From assembly GCA_022402525.1 (NCBI GenBank), contig JAKRSB010000095.1:62001-126000 (forward strand): a DNA stretch of 64,000 nt, read 5' to 3'. The translations under genes and the position numbers were made by a program. Position 1 is the stretch's first letter; each line of letters opens with the position of its first letter. The notes beneath the pieces are model-generated. The model ran no database searches. It was not told where the DNA came from and was given only the letters and a program-made list of their open reading frames with translations. Of this stretch, positions 53,124-62,180 are shown one piece after another. This DNA is from Thermosynechococcaceae cyanobacterium MS004 (GTDB lineage: Bacteria; Cyanobacteriota; Cyanobacteriia; Thermosynechococcales; Thermosynechococcaceae).

Positions 53124-53214
53124 CCTGCCGAGGTTCGGTTTCAAAGCTTATGGATTTGGATCTTAACTGATCCAAATTCTGAGTCCTGAACCTCGGCAAA
53201 AGCCGAGGTTTTTT
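53124..53214 (+). ncRNA. L10-type leader with terminator/anti-terminator
   Basis: TGCCGAGGTTCG (53126-53137) can pair with TGAACCTCGGCA (53187-53198). The latter's CCTCGGC (53191-53197) can instead pair with GCCGAGG (53202-53208), followed by six T's. The two structures are mutually exclusive and lie just before rplJ. This fits an rplJL leader controlled by L10 or L7/L12 complexes, or attenuation between rplA and rplJ. Confidence 0.72.
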
Positions 53215-53270
53215 GGTGTGTTTGGCCAGAATAGACCTTTATCGAATCCCAATGTAAGGAGGTGAAATGA

Positions 53271-53807
53271 ATGGGTAGATCGCCAGAAAATAAAAAGGCC
53301 ATCGTCGCAACCCTCAAGGCCGAACTTGAGACCACTCAAATGAGCTTTGTGATTGATTATCAGGGGCTCACCGTTTCTGAAATCAGCGACCTGCGCAGTC
53401 GCCTTCGTCCCCTAGGTGCAAGCTGTAAGGTGACGAAAAACACCCTGATGCGGCGCGCCGTTGATGGGAATGACGCATGGCAGCCTTTAACCGAATATAT
53501 GGCCGGAGCATCCGCTTTTGTCTTGGTTAAAGAAGATAGCGCCGATTTGAGTGCCGCCATTAAGGCGTATTACGACTTCCAAAAAGTAACCAAGAAGACT
53601 GAACTTCGCGGGGGTGTTTTTGAAGGCCGCACGCTTTCCCAAGCTGAGGTCAAGGCGCTTGGAGACTTGCCGCCGAAGGAAGTGCTTTTGGCTCAAATTG
53701 CCGGCGCCATCAATGCGGTAGCAACCAAGGTTGCAGTGGGAATCAAGGAAGTTCCTACTTCAATTGGCCGTGGTATCAAAGCCTATGCCGAGAAAGACGC
53801 AGCGTAG
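53271..53807 (+). CDS. rplJ: 50S ribosomal protein L10
   Basis: 178 residues. The start ATG at 53271 is set by an almost perfect AAGGAGGTGA ribosome site; an ATG four bases earlier is out of frame and stops at once. MGRSPENKKAIVATLKAEL, then FVIDYQGLTVSEIS and TKNTLMRRAV are family motifs. L10 carries L7/L12 dimers at the stalk. Expression is probably tied to the leader at 53124-53214. Confidence 0.97.
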   Translation: MGRSPENKKAIVATLKAELETTQMSFVIDYQGLTVSEISDLRSRLRPLGASCKVTKNTLMRRAVDGNDAWQPLTEYMAGASAFVLVKEDSADLSAAIKAYYDFQKVTKKTELRGGVFEGRTLSQAEVKALGDLPPKEVLLAQIAGAINAVATKVAVGIKEVPTSIGRGIKAYAEKDAA

Positions 53808-53909
53808 TTGTTTCGCTGCCGTTATCTTGCTATGGCCATCTTGCTGTAGCGATCTTGCTAAAGATTCTGCGCTTCACGATTTTAATGATGTATTGTTCAG
53901 GAGAACAAA

Positions 53910-54293
53910 ATGACTGCTGCAACCGATCAAATTTTAGAACAGCTCAAAACCCTTTCTTTGCTTGAAGCTGCTGAGCTTGTCAAGCAAATTGAAGAAGCCT
54001 TTGGAGTCAGCGCTGCTGCACCTGTGGGTGGCTTTGCCATGGCAGCCCCCGCCGCCGCCGCTGAACCCGAAGAAGAAAAGACCGCCTTTGATGTGGTGCT
54101 AGAAGAAGTGCCCGCTGATAAGAAAATTGCCGTCTTGAAGGTTGTCCGTACCCTTACTGGCTTAGGTCTGAAGGAAGCCAAGGATTTGGTTGAATCCACA
54201 CCGAAGGCTGTCAAGGAAGGTGCATCTAAGGATGATGCTGAGGCCGCTAAGAAAGAGCTTGAAGAAGCCGGCGGTAAGGTCGCAATCAAATAG
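53910..54293 (+). CDS. rplL: 50S ribosomal protein L7/L12
   Basis: 127 residues. The N-terminal dimerisation part ([18 protein letters not shown]), the Ala/Pro hinge and the C-terminal factor-binding domain ([20 protein letters not shown]) are all intact. It recruits translation GTPases. An AGGAG site precedes the ATG. MITE copy F lies between the stop and the operon terminator. Confidence 0.97.
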   Translation: MTAATDQILEQLKTLSLLEAAELVKQIEEAFGVSAAAPVGGFAMAAPAAAAEPEEEKTAFDVVLEEVPADKKIAVLKVVRTLTGLGLKEAKDLVESTPKAVKEGASKDDAEAAKKELEEAGGKVAIK

Positions 54294-54327
54294 TAATCAA
54301 TCAAGATTCGCTATGAATTAGCAATCA

Positions 54328-54483
54328 ACGTGAAGTTCGATGATGCACTTGAATCCCCTCATCCCAAACCCCTCTCCCAAAAGCGAGGGGCTTAAGAAGC
54401 CTGATTTTTAATTGCTCCGCCTTCTCCCTAGGGAGAAGGAGGATGGGAGGATGAGGGGCGGTTGCTTCTTGTCGAACTCACGT
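54328..54483 (+). repeat. MITE-like repeat, copy F
   Basis: Forward complete copy between the rplL stop and its terminator. The flanks are AATCA on the left and, one base in, AATCA on the right. The element would be transcribed as part of the rplL 3' end and could fold as a branched hairpin there. Confidence 0.9.
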
Positions 54484-54504
54484 TAATCAAGCTAGCACCA
54501 ACAA

Positions 54505-54541
54505 AAAACCGGAGTTAAGACGCGTCTTAACTCCGGTTTTT
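54505..54541 (+). terminator. Perfect-palindrome terminator of the rplJL operon
   Basis: AAAACCGGAGTTAAGACG joined to its exact complement gives an 18-bp stem with no loop bases to spare, flanked by A's and T's. It can serve both rplL and the convergent TonB-like gene. Confidence 0.92.
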
Positions 54542-54559
54542 GCTTGGATTTGAGCTGGG

Positions 54560-56011
54560 TTAAGGGGATGGGTTATCCTGTGGCACTGCGGCAGAGGGTG
54601 AGGGTTGTGGCTCTGGGGTATCGGATGCTTTAGGCGCTTCTGGGGGTGTGGAGGGTTCAGGCTCTGGAGAATTTGATGCGGATGGCTCCGGCACAGGAGA
54701 CTGAAGAGGCGTGCTGGAGGGGGCTCCTGAGGAACCTTCTGAGGGACTTACTGAGGGGGAGCTTGAAGGCGAGTTTGTTTCCGTAGAAGGGGGCTTCGGG
54801 GTGGTGGTCGGGCTACTCGCCGGTTGTCGTGATGATGGGCGCTCTGGTGGGGTTGATGGCGTACCGGAGGGTGTTGCAGACGGCTTAGGGCTGGCGGATG
54901 AGCCACTCGGAGCCTGTGGTGTTTTGTCGGAAGAAGGCTCGGACTGCTCGCCGCAGACTGCTGCTGAGTATGGAATGTCTACGGTAAAGATAATGGCCTG
55001 ATTGGCACCTGCGGCTGCAACGGAATGGGCTTTAACGGCTGCTCTCGCCGCCTGGTTGAGGCTCAAACTCGGTGCTCCCGCAACCACCTCAGCTATCTTA
55101 TTCGATCCATCTGGGCCAAATACCCCATAAACCTCAGCAGAGCCTTCCTGTTTACTGTCGCAAGCGGCGGCAGGGTAAGACGCAGCCAATCTTGGGCCAC
55201 GTTGAATGGGCATGTTTTGGCCAAGTAGCTTCTCATTGGCGCTGTGAGCGACCTTTACTCGGCCCCGTACTTCTGGAGAAATGGTTTCAGAAGGAGGAAC
55301 CTCTGGCGTTACAGCGTTAGGAGAAGCCAGGGAGACCGGAGAATTGGGATCAGCGGTATTAGGGCCAGCAGCATTGGAGCCTGCTGAATTTGGCTCTCCG
55401 GCGTAAAGGGCAATTAAGTCCTGGTTGCTGAGGGGTGCAGGCGCAATCGGCCCTACGGGAGCGGTACCATCTGCTGAAAGTTGAGAGGGATCAGTCCCGG
55501 AACCTGATGCCTGGAAATTACCTCCCGCAATAGAGGGAAGCTGAGCCGTATTTGGAGGCTGAAGCGGGAAAGGGGCCGTACCGTTGGAAAAGTTTGAGCC
55601 GCCGCCGAACTGAGCTGGGTCAAAGGATCGCTGGGGAACATCCAGGGTACGGATCCCATCCAGGTTAATGCTGCCAGGGGAAGTCCCTGCAAAAAAAGAT
55701 TGGGAAGAGGATGGAAGCGCAAAGGTAGACGGATCCGGCAGTGCACCAAGCTGCGGCACGTTACCAAGGTTGATGGGGGGAAGGTCACTGGGGACGGACA
55801 GGTTGTTATTGGCCCCTGGAGCGGTGGGTAATCCTTGGGTGGCCGGATTGGGTGCAATGCTGAGAATTTGTAAACGATTGGGCTGGCTTTCCGCAGGATT
55901 TAAGGCTGAAGCCGCGACTAAGATGATGTGAAAGCCTGCGGAGCCAAGCATTGCCAAAATTGTAGGGGTTTGCAGTGCTTTAATAAGTGACTCGGAGCCT
56001 GAAGGTTGCAT
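54560..56011 (-). CDS. TonB-C-like domain protein with Pro/Ser-rich tail
   Basis: 483 residues. One N-terminal membrane anchor (PTILAMLGSAGFHIILVAAS) is followed by a long Pro/Asn/Ser-rich periplasmic stretch. A ~70-residue TonB C-terminal-like domain spans about residues 275-350 (SYPAAACDSKQEGSAEVYGV; LSLNQAARAAVKAHS). Unusually, another ~130 residues of Pro/Ser/Thr-rich sequence follow. TonB proteins couple inner-membrane energy to outer-membrane transporters; ExbB/ExbD are not adjacent. The tail may instead bind the cell wall. Confidence 0.75.
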   Translation of the reverse strand: MQPSGSESLIKALQTPTILAMLGSAGFHIILVAASALNPAESQPNRLQILSIAPNPATQGLPTAPGANNNLSVPSDLPPINLGNVPQLGALPDPSTFALPSSSQSFFAGTSPGSINLDGIRTLDVPQRSFDPAQFGGGSNFSNGTAPFPLQPPNTAQLPSIAGGNFQASGSGTDPSQLSADGTAPVGPIAPAPLSNQDLIALYAGEPNSAGSNAAGPNTADPNSPVSLASPNAVTPEVPPSETISPEVRGRVKVAHSANEKLLGQNMPIQRGPRLAASYPAAACDSKQEGSAEVYGVFGPDGSNKIAEVVAGAPSLSLNQAARAAVKAHSVAAAGANQAIIFTVDIPYSAAVCGEQSEPSSDKTPQAPSGSSASPKPSATPSGTPSTPPERPSSRQPASSPTTTPKPPSTETNSPSSSPSVSPSEGSSGAPSSTPLQSPVPEPSASNSPEPEPSTPPEAPKASDTPEPQPSPSAAVPQDNPSP

Positions 56012-56363
56012 GGCTTTTCTGCGTTCTGGGACGTTGTGTTCTGGGACGTTAAATTCTTGAGAATTAAATTTTTTTGAACGGTGAATCAGTCTTATCCTAA
56101 TACATCAACCGTTTGAGGTGAATGGTGCTGTTGGGTGAGGGGTACTGAACCTAACGCGATCGCGGTGAGCTGGAATGGCCGAATGATATGGGGCGAAATG
56201 ATATGAGGCTATCTTAAGGCAGTGACGGCGGGACGAGTCTTTTCGTTTCCAATGTGGTAACGGGGCGGATGCGGTCTGAGGGGCTGTTCCTTAGTATGAT
56301 GGGCTTAGGAGCTACAGGATTTATATTTTCCAGTACTAATTTCCATTACTAAGGAGTTTTGAA
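56012..56363. other. Upstream region of petG
   Basis: 352 bp between divergent genes. A repeated GAATGATATGG/GAAATGATATGAGG pair is seen at about 56176-56210. It probably holds the petG promoter. No gene is visible. Confidence 0.4.
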
Positions 56364-56477
56364 GTGGTTGAACCGTTATTATCCGGAATTGTGCTGGGGC
56401 TGATTCCGATTACGCTGGCAGGCCTATTTGTGACCGCCTATCTCCAGTACAAGCGCGGAAATGAGCTTGGGCAGTAG
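56364..56477 (+). CDS. petG: Cytochrome b6-f complex subunit 5 (PetG)
   Basis: 37 residues from GTG at 56364, with AAGGAG 8 bp upstream. The translation [20 protein letters not shown], continuing [17 protein letters not shown], is a textbook PetG. The single membrane span is needed for assembly and stability of the b6-f complex. The gene is monocistronic, as usual, and a terminator follows at 56552-56580. Confidence 0.96.
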   Translation: MVEPLLSGIVLGLIPITLAGLFVTAYLQYKRGNELGQ

Positions 56478-56551
56478 CATCTCCTAGCTTGAAGCTCTAG
56501 TCTGCGATTCTAGCTTGAAGGGAATTAAGCTAATTTTCTGACTGTTTGGCA

Positions 56552-56580
56552 AAGCCGCATCTTGTAGGTGCGGCTTTTTT
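56552..56580. terminator. Terminator between petG and the convergent gene
   Basis: AAGCCGCA pairs with TGCGGCTT around a short loop, ending in six T's on the plus strand. Confidence 0.85.
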
Positions 56581-56641
56581 GTGGGGAGTAATAGTCCGTG
56601 ACCAAAGAGGTGAGCTATTTGCAGAAGCTGGCCGCGATCGC

Positions 56642-57649
56642 CTAGCAAACCACGCCGACGAAGGGCTGCAAAGTCTGCTTAAAGAGCTGTTCTTGCCGCA
56701 GAATGTCACCACAGGCGGAAATCCAGACGGAGTGAACTTGGGTGACCTGATGGGCAATGAGCTGCACAACTGAAAAATTGCGGTACAGAACAGAATTTTG
56801 CTCAATGACTCTGGGAACACAGGCGGCGTTCAGGTAAAGCGTACCGCTGGTATCCAGGAAGATGCGCTGACGGAGGCAGTCTTTGCGGTGGCGCAGCGTG
56901 TGGTGCATGTGCCCAAAGGTGACGAGAGGAATCCGTTTGCCAAAGGCTTTTGCCGCCTGGATTGCGGTCTGAAGGTCAGGGTCGCCATAGTCGCCACCGA
57001 TGGGTTGCCAGTCTCGACCACAGGGCGCTTCTGGCTGTTTGCCTAGGCCAGCGGGGCCGTTGTGGCTCAAAAAGATGAGGGTATTGTGCTGGGTTTGCTG
57101 AGCGGCTTCAATAATGCGATCGCCAGAGTGCTGCATAGAATCCACGCCAAACCGCTCGGCGTAAAAATCGGCATACTTCCAGTCCGGGCCACCCCAGCTA
57201 AAGGGTCGTCCACCCACCACGCTAATCTGCGGAGCGTGAAAGTCTTGTTTTCTATAGCCGACGTGGGTTTCGCCTAGGGCATCTAGCTGCTGCTGCACCC
57301 GATCTTCACGGCTGCGATCATAGGGACATTTCTGGCGGCCCCACGGGGTTGCGCTATGCCATGCGTCGTGATTGCCCAAGGCGATCGCCCGTGGCATTGA
57401 GAGCTGCGCGACCTGCGTAACAATCTCAACCGCTTCATTGCCAAAATCCCCCACAAACAAAACCAGGTCAACCCCTAAAGCATATAGCGCTGCTTCATCT
57501 TGGGTATCCCACTGATTATGGACATCTCCCACCACGGCAATGCGTAGGCTGGGATGCAATGAGGTAGAAGAGTCTGGACTGGATGGGTCTAAATTTGGGT
57601 TGCTCAAATCTGGAATGGTCAAATCTGGAATAGTCAAATCTGGGGGCAT
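56642..57649 (-). CDS. Metallophosphoesterase, TIGR04168-like
   Basis: About 335 residues from the ATG at 57649 (MPPDLTIPDL). The frame is open to 57943 but would then overlap lnt by 180 bp. Metal-binding motifs: IAVVGDVHNQW (GDxH), LFVGDFGNEA (GDxx), IALGNHDAWHS (GNHD) and TFGHMHHTLR (GHxH). This calcineurin-type family is largely limited to cyanobacteria and plastids and has no settled substrate. A 15-bp tandem repeat encodes LTIPD at the N-terminus. Confidence 0.88.
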   Translation of the reverse strand: MPPDLTIPDLTIPDLSNPNLDPSSPDSSTSLHPSLRIAVVGDVHNQWDTQDEAALYALGVDLVLFVGDFGNEAVEIVTQVAQLSMPRAIALGNHDAWHSATPWGRQKCPYDRSREDRVQQQLDALGETHVGYRKQDFHAPQISVVGGRPFSWGGPDWKYADFYAERFGVDSMQHSGDRIIEAAQQTQHNTLIFLSHNGPAGLGKQPEAPCGRDWQPIGGDYGDPDLQTAIQAAKAFGKRIPLVTFGHMHHTLRHRKDCLRQRIFLDTSGTLYLNAACVPRVIEQNSVLYRNFSVVQLIAHQVTQVHSVWISACGDILRQEQLFKQTLQPFVGVVC

Positions 57650-57762
57650 TCCATCAATATAAACTGGATAAACTGGCTGAGGCGATACGGGCTGGATGGC
57701 TAAATTAGTCTTAAAGGCCCAATCTTGAAAGCCCAATCTTGAAATCCCAGACTTTGATAGAT

Positions 57763-59448
57763 CTATCTTTGTCCGTGAGCGGTTGGAGTCTGAGATCGAC
57801 TGAGACCAATCAGGCATAAAACCAAGCAGCTGAGCCCCAACATCGGCAAGAGCCAGTTCCCGTAGCGGACATAGAGGGTTTGGGTGGTACGGCGCTGGAT
57901 TTGAGCAATGTGGGTGGTTTGAATGCGTGGCTGCGACTGCCATTGGGTCTTACCCTGCGGGGTGATAATGGCGGATAGTCCTGTATTGGTTGCCCGCAGA
58001 AGCCAGCGATCGCTTTCGATTGCCCGCAGTACGTCCAGGGCATGGTGTTGGGCGAGCATCTGGTCGTTATAGGGATCGTTATTGGCAATACTCAAGATAA
58101 ACTGCCCCCCCCGTGCGGTTTGGGTGCGAAACAGTTCGGGAAAAGCTGAGTCGTAGCAGATGCCCACGGTCGCTTGCCCTAGAGCAGTCTTGAAGGTTTG
58201 CCCCTGGGTGCCCGGTATCATACTCATCTGGATGGGCGAGAGCCTTGTGATAAATCGTCCGAGCTGTTCACTGAACGGTAGGTATTCTCCCAAGGGCACC
58301 AGCTTTACCTTGTTGTACTGGCTCTGGATGGTGCCATCTTGACCAGAAAGCTCAATGAGGCTCTGGTGATAGGCTTGCTGCGGCTGGCGCGTGGAGGCTG
58401 ATGGGGGCTGGGCTGGCGCTGGCACAAAGATTCCAGCCCAGAGCGGCACCTGAGCGGACTGGATGCTGTCACGCAGGGTTTGGTCGTAGGGCGACTTACC
58501 CCAGAGGAACGGCAGCGCCCCCTCTGGCAGCAGCACCGCATCAACGCCCTGACGCGCTAGCGCTTGATAAGCGGTTTGATAGACCTCAACGGAGGTTTGC
58601 ACCCCCAAGGGAGACAGCTTAACCCGCGTGGGAATGTTGCCCTGAATTAAGCCCACGGAGATCATGCCTGAACTGTTCGGCTCCTGGATTGCCGATGGGT
58701 TGGATTTCGACGGGTTGGATTCCGATGGGTTAGATAGAGATGGTTTGGATAGAGATGAGTTGAGGGTGGATGGGGAGAAAGCTGGCGACATGAGGCTCCA
58801 GCCCAGCCCATGTAGCCCCAGTCCGACCAAAACTGCTAATCCAAAGTATTTTCGCTGACGGATCAGTATCGCTTCTGCCAGCAGCCCATTGACCAGCAGC
58901 AGCGCGACGGTGAGCGTCGTCAAGCCAGAGAGCTGGCCTAAGTGGGCGATCGCCAGATTATTGGGGCTCTGGCTATTGGCAATATCGGGCCACCAGAGAG
59001 GAGACTGAGACCATAGGCCTTCTAGCAAACACCACAGCGTGACCCCCACCAAGAGCCGAGGGCCAATCCCTAGGGCAGCGCTGAGGCTCCGAAACCCTAA
59101 CGCCCACAGTCCGGGGATGCAGGCGGCAAAGAAGGTCACAAACAGCCAGATGAGAATGGCGATCGCCAGACTTGTGCTCCAGGACATCCCTAGCCACGTG
59201 AGGGGATGTAGCCCCAGCACCCAGCTCAACACCACCCCGTAGTAGCCCACCCCCCAACAGAACCCGATCCCTGCCGCTTCCTGAACGCCTTGAGTCCGCC
59301 GAGTCCAGACCCAGAGCGGCACTAGACCTACCCAAGCCAGCCACCAGAACGGAAAAGGCGCAGTGGTCAATGCCATGAGGCTCCCCAGGGCGATCGCGAT
59401 GAGGCTTGTGGAGACTGCCTTAGCGCGGCTGGATTTTGAAAAGTGCAA
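57763..59448 (-). CDS. lnt: Apolipoprotein N-acyltransferase Lnt
   Basis: 561 residues. The N-terminal ~215 residues have six to seven membrane spans, then the nitrilase-like domain (~255-520) with the catalytic triad: Glu in LLPEGALPFLWG, Lys in YNKVKLVPLGEYLP and Cys in GICYDSAFPELFR. It adds the third acyl chain to lipoproteins. A Ser-Asn-Pro repeat (NPSESNPSKSNPS) from a 15-bp tandem repeat at 58694-58759 lies in the linker between the domains. Confidence 0.95.
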   Translation of the reverse strand: MHFSKSSRAKAVSTSLIAIALGSLMALTTAPFPFWWLAWVGLVPLWVWTRRTQGVQEAAGIGFCWGVGYYGVVLSWVLGLHPLTWLGMSWSTSLAIAILIWLFVTFFAACIPGLWALGFRSLSAALGIGPRLLVGVTLWCLLEGLWSQSPLWWPDIANSQSPNNLAIAHLGQLSGLTTLTVALLLVNGLLAEAILIRQRKYFGLAVLVGLGLHGLGWSLMSPAFSPSTLNSSLSKPSLSNPSESNPSKSNPSAIQEPNSSGMISVGLIQGNIPTRVKLSPLGVQTSVEVYQTAYQALARQGVDAVLLPEGALPFLWGKSPYDQTLRDSIQSAQVPLWAGIFVPAPAQPPSASTRQPQQAYHQSLIELSGQDGTIQSQYNKVKLVPLGEYLPFSEQLGRFITRLSPIQMSMIPGTQGQTFKTALGQATVGICYDSAFPELFRTQTARGGQFILSIANNDPYNDQMLAQHHALDVLRAIESDRWLLRATNTGLSAIITPQGKTQWQSQPRIQTTHIAQIQRRTTQTLYVRYGNWLLPMLGLSCLVLCLIGLSRSQTPTAHGQR

Positions 59449-59981
59449 CGTGGGTAGCTTCAGAAAGTGACGACTCAGGTAAAAAAGAAGGGTGTTTTTC
59501 TAAGGATACATAAGTTAAGGATTAATGCCACTGAAATAAGCTGAATCAATTGACTAGAGAGGCTTTGAGAACATCACGAGACTTGGTCATTCGCGGAAAT
59601 GACTCCGGTTTGCGTTTTACAGCTCTCCGTCATAAGACCCGTGCGCTGAATCGTTGCCGAGCTTTGCTGCAAGCTCCGGTATTCGGGGATGGGACTTCTC
59701 CACCAGCCCCTGCGATCCAGGCACTGATCCGTTTGACCGCGTTTGAAAGACTTTTGTCTGGCTCTAAAACCTGAGCCATCATCGTCCAGAGCGTCACGAT
59801 GGGACTATAAATACAGTTACGATACTGGACTTTCTCTTGTGCCAAGACTCTTCAATTCGGGATGCTGGTAACGAGTGCATGTCCTCACGGCTGCACATTG
59901 TGCTGATAATGGAACAATGCAATTTCAGCTCCGTTACCTTTTGGCAGAAAATACCTTTTCCCAATCGAGCAGCTTTTCGCT
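59449..59981. other. Upstream region of ktrB, no gene seen
   Basis: 533 bp between divergent lnt and ktrB. It includes an inverted pair GTCCAG/CTGGAC (59787-59829) and short GC-rich potential stems near 59650-59720. Short frames here lack family resemblance. A leader regulating ktrB is possible but no known riboswitch core is recognised. Confidence 0.4.
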
Positions 59982-61316
59982 ATGACGGTTTCCCGCAGTA
60001 TTTGCTTAGGCTTTATTTCAGTCATCTTGGCCGGCACACTCTTGCTCATGATGCCGTTTTCAACCAGTAGTGGCCAATGGAACGACCCGATTGTGGCGCT
60101 GTTTACCTCAACCTCTGCGGTGTGCGTGACGGGGCATGTGGTGGTTGATACCGCCACTCACTTTTCGAGAATTGGGCAGCTTTTTATTATGCTGCTGATT
60201 CAAGTCGGCGGGCTAGGGTACATGACAGCAACGACGTTTCTACTTTTGTTGTTGGGCCGTCGGTTTGGCCTAAAAGACAAGATTGCCATTCAGCAGTCGC
60301 TGGATCGCCGCGCACTTCAGGGTAGTGCTCAAATCCTTCAGTCCATTATTGCAACGACGCTCTTGTTTGAGCTGACAGGTGCTTTTTTGCTGTTGCTGGT
60401 GTTTGTCCCTGACGTGGGATGGCCAAAAGGGCTTTGGTTTGCGATTTTTCACAGCGTGAGCGCCTGGAATAATGCGGGATTTGGCCTATTCTCGGATAAT
60501 TTGGTGGGCTACCAAGGGTCTTTCTTGGTCAATGTCGTCATTACCGGACTGATCATCATTGGCGGCATTGGCTATGAGGTGATTTTAGAGTTTTATCTCA
60601 TGCTGCGGGAGCGGATGCTACGCCAAAAAATGAGAACTGTGCGATCGCTTAACTTTCGGGTAGCGGTCAGTACAACGCTTTTTTTGCTGATAGGCGGCAC
60701 CCTAGCAATCTGGCTCATTGAGGTTAGGAATGTAAAGACCTTAGGGACACTCAGCCTTCCACAACAGCTTTTAGCAGCCTGGTTTCAGTCCGTCACGAGC
60801 CGCACCGCTGGCTTTAACACCATAGATATTTCTCAAATGACCACTGCTGGGCTATTTATCACCATCGCTCTGATGCTGATTGGGGGCAGTCCGGGGGGAA
60901 CAGCGGGAGGAATTAAAACCACCACCGCACGGGTGATGGCAAGCTGCACCTATGCCGTCCTTCAAGGCAAAGAGTCTGTGGTGGTCTACCGCCGCCAGGT
61001 GCCCAATACCCTGCTCTTAAAGGCCATTGGCGTTACCTTCGGCTCTGCGGTCACGGTGGTAGTCGCCACCGTTTTTATTGCAATCTCTGACCCTGAACTG
61101 GACTTTATTCGCATTCTCTTTGAAGTGGTTTCGGCCTTTGGCACCGTTGGACTCTCCACAGGCATTACCGCAGAACTGACCGCTTTCAGTAAGCTTGTGC
61201 TGGTCGCCACAATGTATATTGGGCGAGTTGGGATTTTGCTGTTAATTTCTGCCCTATTAGGCGACCCCCGACCCAGTGTGATTAACTACCCAGAAGAATC
61301 GTTATTGGTTGGATAG
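59982..61316 (+). CDS. ktrB: KtrB-type potassium uptake channel subunit
   Basis: 444 residues with four membrane-pore-membrane repeats. Selectivity loops are visible: STSAVCVTGHVV, SAWNNAGFGLFSDN, TSRTAGFNTIDIS and AFGTVGLSTG. The hydrophobic gating loop appears as IGGSPGGTAGGIKTTT. It forms the Na+-dependent K+ uptake system with the KtrA ring, used in osmotic and high-light adaptation. ktrA begins 93 bp downstream. Confidence 0.95.
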   Translation: MTVSRSICLGFISVILAGTLLLMMPFSTSSGQWNDPIVALFTSTSAVCVTGHVVVDTATHFSRIGQLFIMLLIQVGGLGYMTATTFLLLLLGRRFGLKDKIAIQQSLDRRALQGSAQILQSIIATTLLFELTGAFLLLLVFVPDVGWPKGLWFAIFHSVSAWNNAGFGLFSDNLVGYQGSFLVNVVITGLIIIGGIGYEVILEFYLMLRERMLRQKMRTVRSLNFRVAVSTTLFLLIGGTLAIWLIEVRNVKTLGTLSLPQQLLAAWFQSVTSRTAGFNTIDISQMTTAGLFITIALMLIGGSPGGTAGGIKTTTARVMASCTYAVLQGKESVVVYRRQVPNTLLLKAIGVTFGSAVTVVVATVFIAISDPELDFIRILFEVVSAFGTVGLSTGITAELTAFSKLVLVATMYIGRVGILLLISALLGDPRPSVINYPEESLLVG

Positions 61317-61409
61317 TGTATGGGTCGGGTAGAGCCGGAACTATACCCTTCATGGGTTAAGCCTTATTTTCGCTAGTGCTGCTTCGTTGTTGTATGGCGT
61401 CAAAGAACC

Positions 61410-62120
61410 ATGTCAAATCCTGTTAATCGGCCTTACTTGAGCTTTTTTCGCAATTTGAACGCGGGTGGTGCACGTCAATTTGCAGTCATTGGGCTAGGCC
61501 GGTTTGGACGCGCCGTTTGCGAAACGCTGCACCGCAGCGGCTATGAAGTTCTGGGCACCGACGTTGATGAAAAGAGGGTTGCAGATATTCTTGCTTCCGG
61601 GATGTGTGCCCACGCCATAGAGCTAGACTCTACCGACCCGCTGGCGCTCAAAGAGGCAGGGGTGTTTGAGTTTGATACGGTGATTGTGGCGATTGGAAAC
61701 TACCTCCAAGAGAGCATCATTACAACGCTCAATGTTAAAGAAGCGGGGGTTGCGCATGTCGTTGCTAAAGCTTCCTCAGACGTTCATGCCAAGTTGCTGC
61801 AAAAGGTTGGAGCTGACCAGGTTGTGCTGCCGGAGTATGAGGCTGGCTGTACCTTAGCGCGGACGCTCACCAAGCCAGGAATTTTAGATCGCTTTGATTT
61901 AGACCCTGAGCACAGCATTGTGGAGCTGAAGGTGCCAGACTCTTTTCATGGCAAGACCATTGTGGAGTTAAGGCTGCGCAGTGACTATGGTCTGAATGTT
62001 TTGGCGATCGGTCAGGCTCAAAATTTTGACATCAATCCAAAACCTGAGCGGAAGCTTTGTAAGGGCGATATGCTGGTCGTGATTGGCAATACGGTGGATA
62101 TTGATCGGCTGCCGCTGTGA
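61410..62120 (+). CDS. ktrA: KtrA-type RCK regulatory subunit
   Basis: 236 residues. The RCK Rossmann motif FAVIGLGRFGRAVCETLHRS (N-domain) is followed by EYEAGCTLARTLTKPGILDR and a C-terminal RCK_C domain (IVELRLRSDYGLNVLAIG). It binds ATP/ADP and NAD(H) and gates KtrB. It is cotranscribed with ktrB by position. The ~25-residue basic N-terminal extension is slightly longer than in Bacillus KtrA. Confidence 0.95.
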   Translation: MSNPVNRPYLSFFRNLNAGGARQFAVIGLGRFGRAVCETLHRSGYEVLGTDVDEKRVADILASGMCAHAIELDSTDPLALKEAGVFEFDTVIVAIGNYLQESIITTLNVKEAGVAHVVAKASSDVHAKLLQKVGADQVVLPEYEAGCTLARTLTKPGILDRFDLDPEHSIVELKVPDSFHGKTIVELRLRSDYGLNVLAIGQAQNFDINPKPERKLCKGDMLVVIGNTVDIDRLPL

Positions 62121-62180
62121 CCGCTGAGCCTCTGGGTTCAAATCACGTTTTGTCTTCCCCTATTCTTCATTTGAGGCTTC

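Noticed and set aside
57650-57943. Extended N-terminus of the phosphoesterase
   Set aside because: It would overlap the end of lnt by 180 bp and is low-complexity; the internal ATG at 57649 is sufficient.
59449-59981. c-di-AMP (ydaO-type) riboswitch ahead of ktrB
   Set aside because: Expected because ktr genes are regulated this way in some bacteria, but the conserved core sequences were not found by eye.
59550-60070. Small frames of 70-80 codons before ktrB
   Set aside because: No recognisable domains, poor starts, and overlap with the ktrB start region.
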